A DNA stretch of 12,492 nt from Oscillospiraceae bacterium (GTDB lineage Bacteria > Bacillota > Clostridia > Oscillospirales > Ruminococcaceae), in assembly GCA_900757485.1 (NCBI GenBank), contig CAAEOA010000038.1, forward strand, positions 1-12,492, in the 5' to 3' direction. The notes below the pieces were generated by a model. It saw nothing but the letters and a program-made list of their open reading frames with translations. It did no database searches and was not told the DNA's origin. Position numbers and translations under genes: made by a program. This document shows positions 6,414 to 12,492 of this stretch, one piece after another; position 1 is the first letter of the stretch, and each line of letters begins with the position of its first letter.

Positions 6414-7487
6414 ATGTTGGAGTTTGTAACCGAAAAACAAACGGTTTGGGAATATTTAAGCCGGACCGAAAAACCGATTTTGTTGTATGGAATGGGGGAC
6501 GGCGCCGATAAAATTTTGAGGGTATTTTCCGATTACGGTATTGTTTGCAGCGGGATATTTGCAAGCGATGAATTTGTGCGAGGACATTCTTTTCGTGGCT
6601 TTCGGGTCATGACCTATGCGCAGGCATGTGAAGCTTACCCCGATTGCATTGTTGTGCTTGCTTTTGCGGCATTTACCGATGAATTGCGCGGAAAAATTTG
6701 CCGTATCGCAGAGGAACGGGAATTATATGCTCCTGATGTGCCGGTTGTCGGAACAGAGCTTTTTACATTGGAATATTTGCGCGCGAAGGAAGCTTCCTTA
6801 CAAGAGGTTTATCATATGCTTGCAGATGAGCAATCGAAGCGGGTATTTGCCGATGTGATCAACTTTAAGCTGAGCGGGAAGGTGGATTATCTGGAGCGGG
6901 TGACGACCTCGGTTGATGAAATCTATCATGATATTTTACCGCCCGAGCCGAATGAAGTTTATCTGGATTTGGGCGCATATAACGGGGATACCGTGCGGGA
7001 ATTTTTGTCTTATGCTCCCGATTGTGAAAGAATCATTGCGGCAGAACCGGATATCAGAAATTACCGCAAGTTAGAAAAATATATAGAAGAAAACGGCTTG
7101 CGGCAGGTAGAGGCAAGAAATATCGGTGTTTGGGATTCCGCCGGAGTGATGCATTTTGATCGCCGTGCGGGACGAAACTCTGCCATTTCGCAAAATGCAA
7201 AAACAGAGGTAATGGTTGACAGCATTGACGGTATCTTAGGCGGCGGGCGCGTTACCACTGTCAAAATGGATGTAGAGGGCGCGGAACGACAGGCGATTTC
7301 GGGCGGAATAAAGACGCTGCGGCAATATGCGCCGAAGCTGATTATTGCTGCTTATCATCGAACCGGAGACTTTTTCGAATTGCCGCTGCTGATAAAAGAA
7401 ATCAATCCGAATTATCAGATTTATTTGCGGCATCATCCGTATATACCTGCGTGGGAGACGAATTTGTATGCAAAAATATGCCGTTAA
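6414..7487 (+). CDS. FkbM-family SAM-dependent methyltransferase
   Basis: Predicted two-domain protein of 357 aa. The N-terminal part (about 20-120) looks like a small Rossmann-type nucleotide-binding domain, with PILLYGMGDGADKIL at 21-35 followed by beta/alpha segments. The C-terminal part (about 180-355) is FkbM-like: SAM motif VYLDLGAYNGDTV at 182-194, AAEPD at 209-213, and VKMDVEGAERQAI at 283-295, with HHPY at 340-343 near the end. The family usually methylates oxygen atoms on sugars or small molecules; the substrate here is unknown. The ATG at 6414 is 1 nt after the rsmA stop. The purine run AGAGAGG (6391-6397) is 16 nt away, so translation may depend on coupling to rsmA. The stop interlocks with that of the minus-strand gene. 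Confidence 0.8.
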   Translation: MLEFVTEKQTVWEYLSRTEKPILLYGMGDGADKILRVFSDYGIVCSGIFASDEFVRGHSFRGFRVMTYAQACEAYPDCIVVLAFAAFTDELRGKICRIAEERELYAPDVPVVGTELFTLEYLRAKEASLQEVYHMLADEQSKRVFADVINFKLSGKVDYLERVTTSVDEIYHDILPPEPNEVYLDLGAYNGDTVREFLSYAPDCERIIAAEPDIRNYRKLEKYIEENGLRQVEARNIGVWDSAGVMHFDRRAGRNSAISQNAKTEVMVDSIDGILGGGRVTTVKMDVEGAERQAISGGIKTLRQYAPKLIIAAYHRTGDFFELPLLIKEINPNYQIYLRHHPYIPAWETNLYAKICR

Positions 7488-7499
7488 ATCAGCACGGCA
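7479..7499. terminator. Small inverted repeat spanning two convergent stop codons
   Basis: TGCCGT (7479-7484) pairs with ACGGCA (7494-7499) around a 9-nt loop. The loop holds the TAA of the FkbM gene, and the opposing stop of the minus-strand carboxypeptidase lies at 7484-7486. There is no U-run on either side, so it is at best a weak bidirectional terminator. No other terminator exists between the two genes, because they overlap by 4 nt. Confidence 0.25.
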
Positions 7500-8383
7500 A
7501 GCAGCATCATTTCGAGCAGGCGGGCATAGATCGGCTCGAGGTCTTCGATGGGGAGTGGATTTTCTCCCGAACCGATTTCGATGGTGAATCCGGGTCTTCC
7601 TGTTTTGTCGATAAACCAATCTTTGAATCCTCCGTGAGAAGCAAGTCCGTCGTTATGTACCAAACGATAGCCGCAGGCGCTTGCCAGCAGTTCGGCGATC
7701 AGACGGGAGGAGGATGGGGTGCGGGTTCCGTATTCATAGAATATTTCTTCTCCCTGTGAGTGAAAGGCAAATACCTTTTTGACGTCAAAAGTTTTGCAGA
7801 GATTGATCATGGCGCGGGTTTCAAATTCACTGTGTGCCATTTTGCCTCCGTATTGAGTAGGGGAAGGTGAATGAATGCCCTGTGACTTTTCCATGGCTTG
7901 AAGCAGGTCAAATCCGGCGTCATAGTTATGGTTAAGGTCAATGCCACGGGCGTTTGCCTGCCATTTTTTATTGTTGCCTGCCATGATATTTTCCACATAG
8001 TGCTGCATATGCTTGGCAGATTTCGGCCCGTTAAGTGCAATTTCCACACCGTCTGGATTGACCATTGGCACACAAATTAAGCCCTTTTCTTCCATTGTTT
8101 TGCAGATATCAACATCCAGCAAGTTACTTTGGGTGGTATAGGCGTGAGAAAATTCTCCGAAAAAGCGGAGCAGCAGAGAACAGGTCAGCCATTCCTGTGC
8201 GTGGAAAGCGCCGGCAAACAGGGTGGCATCTTTAATGTTTCCCAAAGCCAGCGCATAAATTTTTCGTCCCAGAAAGCTTTTTCCGATGGGGAACAGCTTT
8301 ACCTGAGGATTGTGTGATTTGATAATGCTGCACTGTTTGAAGGTACGCTCATAAGATGGCGGCTTAGTAAAAAAATCATCCAT
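7484..8383 (-). CDS. M14-family zinc carboxypeptidase (cytosolic)
   Basis: Predicted zinc metallocarboxypeptidase of 299 aa. Zinc ligands are H61 and E64 in FHAQEW and H208 in AFHSQGE. The substrate-binding R146 and N151 lie in ARGIDLNHNYD, and the general base is E269 in FTIEIGSGENPLP. This pattern resembles gamma-D-glutamyl-diaminopimelate peptidases and related peptidoglycan-peptide enzymes of Firmicutes, but specificity is inference. No signal peptide or membrane helix is present, so it probably acts in the cytoplasm, for example on recycled or imported muropeptides. The ATG at 8383 (minus strand) has AAGGAGA about 7 nt upstream. It is the only minus-strand gene seen, convergent with the FkbM gene and divergent from the Nudix gene. 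Confidence 0.85.
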   Translation of the reverse strand: MDDFFTKPPSYERTFKQCSIIKSHNPQVKLFPIGKSFLGRKIYALALGNIKDATLFAGAFHAQEWLTCSLLLRFFGEFSHAYTTQSNLLDVDICKTMEEKGLICVPMVNPDGVEIALNGPKSAKHMQHYVENIMAGNNKKWQANARGIDLNHNYDAGFDLLQAMEKSQGIHSPSPTQYGGKMAHSEFETRAMINLCKTFDVKKVFAFHSQGEEIFYEYGTRTPSSSRLIAELLASACGYRLVHNDGLASHGGFKDWFIDKTGRPGFTIEIGSGENPLPIEDLEPIYARLLEMMLLAVLI

Positions 8384-8416
8384 CCGGATATCTCCTTTTA
8401 TTGAATTCTGGGGGTT

Positions 8417-8445
8417 ACAATATATTTATATTGAGCAGCGGTCAA
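8417..8445 (-). promoter_or_regulatory. Possible promoter for the M14 peptidase gene
   Basis: On the minus strand TTGACC (8445-8440) is followed after 15 nt by TATATT (8424-8419), or after 17 nt by TATTGT (8422-8417). Either -10 is acceptable but not strong. It points to the carboxypeptidase start at 8383. The 106-nt gap between the divergent genes holds no equally good plus-strand promoter. Confidence 0.4.
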
Positions 8446-8498
8446 AAATAGTCAGGGAGCCAAGCAGATTTTTCAGAAAAAGAAAGGTTATGAATGCA

Positions 8499-9038
8499 AT
8501 GAAATTAACGGAAAAAACGATTTCACAAAAAATGTTGGTGGAGGGCAGAATCATCAATTTACGGCAGGATACCGTAATGCTCGAGAACGGAAAGACGGCG
8601 CTGCGGGATGTAGTGGAGCATCCCGGAGGAGTATGCGTTCTGCCGTTGACCGAGGATAATGAGGTGATTCTGGTAAAACAGTTTCGCTATCCCTATCAAG
8701 AGGTTCTTTTTGAAATTCCTGCAGGAAAGCTCGATAAAGGCGAAGAAGATCCGCTTCACTGCGGAATGCGGGAATTAGAGGAAGAAGCGGGGGTAACCGC
8801 CGGGGATTATCTCAGCTTAGGACAGATGTATCCTTCTCCCGGATACTGCGATGAAGTGATCTATATGTTTTTGGCAAGACAGCTTCAGCCGAGTCAACAG
8901 CATCTGGACGAGGATGAATTTTTAGAAGTTTATAAAATGCCGTTTGCGCAGGTGCTGAAAATGGTGACAGAGGGAGAAATCAGGGATGCAAAAACACAGA
9001 TTGCGGTTTTAAAGACAGCAGTTTTGTTGGAAATTTGA
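8499..9038 (+). CDS. Nudix hydrolase, ADP-ribose pyrophosphatase type
   Basis: Predicted Mg2+-dependent hydrolase, most like NudF/ADP-ribose pyrophosphatase, which splits ADP-ribose to AMP and ribose 5-phosphate. The protein has 179 aa with an N-terminal beta domain (RIINLRQDTV, VVEHPGGVCVLPL), QFRYPYQEVLFEIPAGKL before the box, and a Nudix box at 76-99. The usual helix end R91-E-L-x-E-E-x-G is intact, but the box has one additional residue (GX5EX8 rather than GX5EX7). The start is set at 8499, where AGAAAGG (8481-8487) gives 11 nt spacing. An in-frame ATG at 8490 would leave only 2 nt. No strong terminator follows; an A/T-rich 7-bp stem at 9089-9108 before T-runs is the only candidate. Sugar nucleotide substrates are possible. 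Confidence 0.85.
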   Translation: MKLTEKTISQKMLVEGRIINLRQDTVMLENGKTALRDVVEHPGGVCVLPLTEDNEVILVKQFRYPYQEVLFEIPAGKLDKGEEDPLHCGMRELEEEAGVTAGDYLSLGQMYPSPGYCDEVIYMFLARQLQPSQQHLDEDEFLEVYKMPFAQVLKMVTEGEIRDAKTQIAVLKTAVLLEI

Positions 9039-9088
9039 ACATTGTGCCTAAAAATGAGTAGCATATTTGTGTAGATACGATCGGGCGG

Positions 9089-9117
9089 AAAAATTCATGT
9101 AAATTTTTTGTTTTTTT
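9089..9117 (+). terminator. Weak A/T-rich terminator candidate after the Nudix gene
   Basis: AAAAATT (9089-9095) pairs with AATTTTT (9102-9108) around a 6-nt loop and is followed by further T residues to 9117. All pairs are A-T, so the stem is unstable and termination doubtful. It stands 50 nt after the Nudix stop and just upstream of the pyr promoter. Confidence 0.25.
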
Positions 9118-9129
9118 CGCTGTTCGCTA

Positions 9130-9158
9130 TTTACAGATGAAATATTCTGTTGTATAAT
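9130..9158 (+). promoter_or_regulatory. Promoter of the pyr operon
   Basis: TTTACA (9130-9135) and TATAAT (9153-9158) with a 17-nt spacer, one mismatch from consensus. This is the same -35/-10 pair as at 4819-4847. Transcription would start near 9165, leaving a leader of about 250 nt before pyrR that contains the attenuator. Confidence 0.75.
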
Positions 9159-9167
9159 AAATAAAAC

Positions 9168-9340
9168 GCTCGGTAAACGAGCAGACACCTTTAAGTTGGT
9201 CCCGTGAGGCTGACAAGGCAGTCAACTTTATAAAACAAGCGGTATCTTGGGATGATTGGGATTACTGCATGATATGGATTAAAGTCGGCTTGGCTTGTGA
9301 ACGTCACAAAAGGTGATGGTTGCGGGTGAAGCCGTTTTTT
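9168..9340 (+). promoter_or_regulatory. PyrR-responsive attenuator leader
   Basis: A small hairpin near the transcript 5' end (9168-9172/9178-9182) precedes the PyrR-binding hairpin. CCTT (9188-9191) pairs with AAGG (9215-9218), and 9195-9199 pairs with 9210-9214. The loop region 9198-9211 matches the known PyrR consensus ARUCCNGNGAGGYU at 13 of 14 positions (first base G). AGGCTGAC (9207-9214) can pair with GTCGGCTT (9284-9291) over 8 bp with G-U pairs. That pairing would break both the PyrR hairpin and the 5' arm of the terminator, as expected of an antiterminator. PyrR with UMP bound should favour termination, lowering pyr expression when UMP is plentiful. The mechanism is known from Bacillus; its use here is inferred. 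Confidence 0.8.
9286..9340 (+). terminator. Attenuator terminator upstream of pyrR
   Basis: CGGCTT (9286-9291) pairs with AAGCCG (9329-9334), followed by T6 (9335-9340). The interior continues as an imperfect stem with several G-U pairs and two mismatches, up to CAC/GTG around loop 9308-9312. A stem plus U-run at the end of the PyrR leader fits intrinsic attenuation. Confidence 0.75.
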
Positions 9341-9413
9341 ATTGTGTTTTGCTGAAGCTTGCCAACGCAGGTTATTATTTTGGTATTTATGGTGTGGAAG
9401 GGACGGTTGTAGC

Positions 9414-9938
9414 ATGGAAGTGAAAACCGAATTGTTGGACGAAAAGGGTTTGTGTCGATGCATTGCCCGTATCGCATATGAGATTATTGAGAAGAATAAG
9501 GGCGTAGATAACCTTTGCATTGTAGGAATCTTATCCCGCGGAGCAGAGATTGCTTCCCGCATTGCCGCAAAAATCGCCGATGTAGAAGGAAAGTCGGTGG
9601 ATGTAGGGCTGTTGGATATTACATTGTTTCGTGATGATCGCACGACAGCGCCGGATTACGTTGACCGATCGGTATTACCGTTTGATATTGCCGGGAAAAA
9701 GGTCATTTTGGTAGACGATGTCATCTTTACAGGCAGAAGTGTGAGGGCGGCAATCGATGCTATTATGGATCGGGGAAGACCACAGAATATTCAACTGGCA
9801 GTGCTGATAGACCGCGGACATCGGGAACTGCCGTTACGCGCCGATTATGTCGGTAAAAACGTACCGACTGCGGCAAACGAGCAGGTGCGCGTCATGGTGA
9901 AAGAACGGGATGGCGTTGATAAAGTGATCATTTGCTAG
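9414..9938 (+). CDS. pyrR: PyrR, pyr operon attenuation protein / uracil phosphoribosyltransferase
   Basis: UMP-sensing RNA-binding protein that controls the operon it heads; many members also convert uracil and PRPP to UMP. The protein has 174 aa, close to the usual 180. Features are the early strand CIVGILSRGAEIASRIA, LFRDD at 71-75, the PRPP-binding loop VILVDDVIFTGRS at 97-109, and the family-specific VLIDRGHRELPLRADYVGKNVPT at 130-152. The ATG at 9414 is preferred because GGAAGGGA lies upstream with about 10 nt spacing. The open frame extends to 9342, but that part abuts the terminator and has no PyrR similarity. The PyrR-type RNA site in its own leader supports autoregulation. pyrC follows after 42 nt. 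Confidence 0.95.
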   Translation: MEVKTELLDEKGLCRCIARIAYEIIEKNKGVDNLCIVGILSRGAEIASRIAAKIADVEGKSVDVGLLDITLFRDDRTTAPDYVDRSVLPFDIAGKKVILVDDVIFTGRSVRAAIDAIMDRGRPQNIQLAVLIDRGHRELPLRADYVGKNVPTAANEQVRVMVKERDGVDKVIIC

Positions 9939-9980
9939 TTGCAAACCGCCGGCAAAAGTTTAGAAAGGATGATTCGGACG

Positions 9981-11246
9981 ATGAGCAGTATATTGATTAA
10001 AAACGGCAGAATCGTTGATGAAAACAGGGATCAGACAGGCGATGTCCTGATACGTGACGGTATCATTGAGAAGATTGCGGATGACATCTCCGAGTGCGCA
10101 GATACCGTAATAGATGCCGCCGGAAAAGCAGTATTGCCGGGGCTGATTGATATGCACGTGCATCTGCGCGATCCGGGATACACCTATAAAGAGGATATCT
10201 TAAGCGGTTGTGAGGCGGCGGCGGCAGGAGGCGTTACCGGAATCGCCTGTATGCCGAATACCTCTCCGGTGAATGATAATCCGGAAGTGACCGAGTATAT
10301 TTTGCTTCGCGCGAAACATGCCAAAGCGCGGGTATATCCGATTGCGTCGATTACCAAGCGAATGTTCGGAGATGAACTGACTGATTTTCATCAACTGAAG
10401 CGGGCAGGCGCTGTTGGCGTAAGCGATGACGGAAAACCGGTAGAGAATGGGGAAAAAATGGCGCAGGCGCTACAAAACGGCGCGCTTGCAGGATTGCTCC
10501 CGATTTCTCATTGTGAAGATTTATCCATTATCGACGGCGGTATTATTAACAAGGGTGCCGTTTCGGAGCAGCTTGGTGTAAAGGGGATGGACAGGCTGTC
10601 TGAGGATAGTATCACCGAACGGGAAATTTCGTTGGCAAAGCGTACCGGAAGTCCGGTTCATATTGCCCATGTCAGTACCAAGGGAGCGATTGAAGCAATC
10701 AGGCGTGCCAAATCAGAAGGAGTGCCGGTTACGTGCGAAACCTGTCCGCATTATTTTATTCTGACGGAGCAGGAATTGCTGAAGCGGGATGCGGATTATC
10801 GGATGAATCCGCCGTTGCGGGAAGAAAGTGATCGGGCAGCGATCGAGGCTGCGGTGCTCGACGGTACCATAGATTGTATTGTCACCGACCATGCGCCGCA
10901 CAGTGCAGAGGAAAAACGTGATTTTGAGAAGGCGTCCAACGGTGTGGTTGGACTCGAAACGTCCTTGGCGGCAACTTTGACAGCATTGGTGCATACCGGC
11001 AAGATGGATTTACAGCAGCTTTGCAGGTTGATGTCGGGGAATCCTGCCAGATTGCTGAAAGTGCCGGGCGGCAGAATATCCGAAGGTGAAGTTGCTGATT
11101 TAACCATTGTGGATTTGGGAGAGCAATGGACGGTAGTACCGGAAAAGCTGCATTCCAAATCCAAAAATACTGTTTTTAAAGGAAAAAATCTGATTGGAAA
11201 AGTGAAGATGACGTTGCTTAGAGGCAACATCGTTTTTGAGGATTAA
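9981..11246 (+). CDS. pyrC: Dihydroorotase, class I (PyrC)
   Basis: Reversibly cyclises N-carbamoyl-aspartate to dihydroorotate, step three of UMP synthesis, in the cytoplasm. The protein has 421 aa, usual for class I enzymes of Gram-positives. Zinc-site residues visible are H59-V-H61 in LIDMHVHLRDPG, the aspartate pair D149-D150 in VSDDGKP (class I uses Asp instead of the carboxylated Lys), H177 in SHCED, H230 in HIAHVS, and D303 in VTDHAPH. The start at 9981 has AGAAAGGAT upstream with about 10 nt spacing; an ATG at 9969 abuts that site. pyrF follows after 18 nt. pyrB (aspartate transcarbamoylase), which often precedes pyrC, is absent here. Confidence 0.95.
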   Translation: MSSILIKNGRIVDENRDQTGDVLIRDGIIEKIADDISECADTVIDAAGKAVLPGLIDMHVHLRDPGYTYKEDILSGCEAAAAGGVTGIACMPNTSPVNDNPEVTEYILLRAKHAKARVYPIASITKRMFGDELTDFHQLKRAGAVGVSDDGKPVENGEKMAQALQNGALAGLLPISHCEDLSIIDGGIINKGAVSEQLGVKGMDRLSEDSITEREISLAKRTGSPVHIAHVSTKGAIEAIRRAKSEGVPVTCETCPHYFILTEQELLKRDADYRMNPPLREESDRAAIEAAVLDGTIDCIVTDHAPHSAEEKRDFEKASNGVVGLETSLAATLTALVHTGKMDLQQLCRLMSGNPARLLKVPGGRISEGEVADLTIVDLGEQWTVVPEKLHSKSKNTVFKGKNLIGKVKMTLLRGNIVFED

Positions 11247-11264
11247 TATTTAGGAGGATCATTT

Positions 11265-12194
11265 ATGTCACTGGATCGGTTAACTGAAAAAATTGTACAA
11301 ACGCAAAATCCGACCGTAGTCGGATTGGATCCGAAGCTGGAGTATGTACCTGCGTTTATCAAGGAGAAGTACTTCCGAAAATATGGAAATACGTTGAAAG
11401 CGGCAGCTAAAGCGCTGTTTGCGTTTAATAAAGGATTGATTGATCAGCTTTATGATATTGTACCGGCAGTAAAACCGCAATGTGCGTATTATGAAATGTA
11501 TGGCTGGCAGGGTGTAAAGACCTTGGCAAAAACAATGGAGTATGCACGTGAAAAGGGAATGTTCGTGATAACCGACGGAAAGCGCAATGATATCGGCACG
11601 ACGATGGAAGCGTACGCTGTCGGGCATTTAGGAGAGACGGCAGTCAACGGAGAGATGCTGGAGCCGTTTATGGGCGATGCGCTGACGGTAAATGGATATT
11701 TAGGCAGTGACGGAATTAAACCATTGCTTCAGGTTTGCAATCAGAGAGATAAAGGAATTTTTGTGTTGGTAAAAACCTCTAACCCCTCTTCAGGAGAACT
11801 GCAGGATCAGCTGATTGACGGCAAACCGGTATATGAAGTGATGGGCAAAATGTGTGAAACATGGGGGGAAGCACTTCCGGGAAAATACGGTTACAGCGGT
11901 GTCGGCGCCGTCGTTGGCGCAACTTACCCAAAACAGCTGGAACAACTGCGTGAAGCATTGCCGCACACCTTTTTTCTTGTGCCCGGATACGGCGCGCAGG
12001 GCGGCGGCGCGAAGGATGTTGCATATGCATTTGACAAAAAAGGCTTGGGCGCGATCGTAAATTCCTCCCGCGGAATTATCTGTGCTTATCAAAAAGAGGG
12101 CTGCGACGAACGAGATTATGCCGGTGCTGCCAGACGGGAAGCTTTGCGCATGAAAGAGGATATTACCGGAGAAATCGGAACAATTACGTTTTAA
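11265..12194 (+). CDS. pyrF: Orotidine 5'-phosphate decarboxylase, type 2 (PyrF)
   Basis: Decarboxylates OMP to UMP, the last step of the de novo pathway. The protein has 309 aa, typical of the longer type 2 enzymes (the common short form is about 240 aa). Features are TVVGLDPKLEYVP at 17-29, K70 in AVKPQCAYYE, the catalytic Asp-Lys-Asp set in TDGKRNDIGTT at 103-113 (D104, K106, D109), LTVNGYLGSDGIKPLL at 140-155, the phosphate-site-like LVPGYGAQGGGAKDV at 238-252, and IVNSSRGI at 264-271. The ATG at 11265 has an excellent AGGAGG site. It is cotranscribed with pyrC; carA begins 71 nt later. Confidence 0.95.
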   Translation: MSLDRLTEKIVQTQNPTVVGLDPKLEYVPAFIKEKYFRKYGNTLKAAAKALFAFNKGLIDQLYDIVPAVKPQCAYYEMYGWQGVKTLAKTMEYAREKGMFVITDGKRNDIGTTMEAYAVGHLGETAVNGEMLEPFMGDALTVNGYLGSDGIKPLLQVCNQRDKGIFVLVKTSNPSSGELQDQLIDGKPVYEVMGKMCETWGEALPGKYGYSGVGAVVGATYPKQLEQLREALPHTFFLVPGYGAQGGGAKDVAYAFDKKGLGAIVNSSRGIICAYQKEGCDERDYAGAARREALRMKEDITGEIGTITF

Positions 12195-12265
12195 TACAGA
12201 TAGAAATAAATAAAAATATTTATACAAGCAGTAAATACAAAAAACAGCCATCAAAGGCAGATGGG

Positions 12266-12492
12266 ATGATGATGATGAACAAAGGTAAGCTGTTGTTAGC
12301 AAACGGAATGGAATTTGAGGGCGAATGCTTTGGTGCAGAGGGAACGGTAATCGGAGAAATCGTATTCACAACCTCGGCAACCGGATATCAGGAAACACTC
12401 AGCGATCCCGATTATCATGGGCAAATCGTGGCGCAGACCTTTCCGCTGATTGGCAATTATGGCACCAATGAAGAAGATTATGCAAGCGGAAA
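12266..12492 (+). CDS. carA: Carbamoyl-phosphate synthase small subunit (CarA), 3' end outside the window
   Basis: Glutaminase subunit that supplies ammonia to CarB for carbamoyl phosphate, the first step of pyrimidine synthesis. The visible 75 residues match the CarA N-terminal domain: KLLLANGMEFEGECFGAEG, then GEIVFTTSATGYQETLSDPDYHGQIVAQTFPLIGNYG. The start is ambiguous, since four in-frame ATG codons lie side by side (12266-12277). The first is chosen because AAAGG (12253-12257) gives 8 nt spacing. Those bases lie in the loop of a possible small hairpin, CCATC (12248-12252) with GATGG (12260-12264), which could modulate access. The glutaminase domain with the catalytic Cys is beyond the window; carB probably follows. 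Confidence 0.93.
   Translation, partial: MMMMNKGKLLLANGMEFEGECFGAEGTVIGEIVFTTSATGYQETLSDPDYHGQIVAQTFPLIGNYGTNEEDYASG

Noticed and set aside
9342..9413. Longer PyrR start using an upstream alternative start codon
   Set aside because: The extension starts right after the attenuator U-run and has no PyrR similarity. The ATG at 9414 has a suitable ribosome site and gives the normal length.
12195..12265. Separate promoter or terminator between pyrF and carA
   Set aside because: The gap is A/T-rich, but no -35/-10 pair with proper spacing and no stem with U-run is seen. carA is probably cotranscribed with pyrF.

Overview
The window reads as a chromosomal segment of an anaerobic member of the Firmicutes, most likely class Clostridia. 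The evidence is an rnfCDGEAB cluster in the order usual for Clostridia, strong AGGAGG-type ribosome sites, TTTACA-N17-TATAAT sigma-A promoters, a PyrR-attenuated pyr operon, and proteins of clostridial character. Genus cannot be decided from the sequence alone. Gene content is mostly housekeeping. I see no insertion sequence, prophage, CRISPR array, tRNA or rRNA.

Region 1 (1-4804) is the Rnf complex: rnfC (5' end outside the window), rnfD, rnfG, rnfE, rnfA and rnfB, all on the plus strand with short gaps or a 4-nt overlap. Together they encode a membrane ferredoxin:NAD+ oxidoreductase that couples electron flow to Na+ or H+ export. The key cofactor residues are all visible: flavinylation threonines in RnfD and RnfG, paired membrane cysteines in RnfE and RnfA, and many Fe-S cysteines in RnfC and RnfB.

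Region 2 (4805-5161) is non-coding and is the most unusual part. A near-consensus promoter (4819-4847) is followed by six perfect small hairpins packed into about 140 bp (4858-4996), most with 3-nt loops. A second extended -10 promoter (5003-5011) then precedes a long leader to a 97-aa protein of unknown function (5162-5455). An 11-bp direct repeat flanks the hairpin cluster. It could be a small structured RNA or a non-autonomous palindromic repeat element.

Region 3 (5458-9038) has a 21-bp perfect inverted repeat, then rsmA (16S rRNA dimethyladenosine transferase) followed 1 nt later by an FkbM-type methyltransferase gene. Next is a convergent M14 metallocarboxypeptidase gene on the minus strand, whose stop codon interlocks with that of the FkbM gene. 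A Nudix hydrolase (ADP-ribose pyrophosphatase type) diverges from the carboxypeptidase.

Region 4 (9130-12492) is a de novo pyrimidine operon: promoter, PyrR-binding attenuator leader, pyrR, pyrC, pyrF and the first part of carA. The leader contains a recognisable PyrR-binding hairpin, a terminator, and a segment able to pair as an antiterminator. UMP-bound PyrR should therefore lower transcription of the operon that makes UMP. pyrB is not between pyrR and pyrC.
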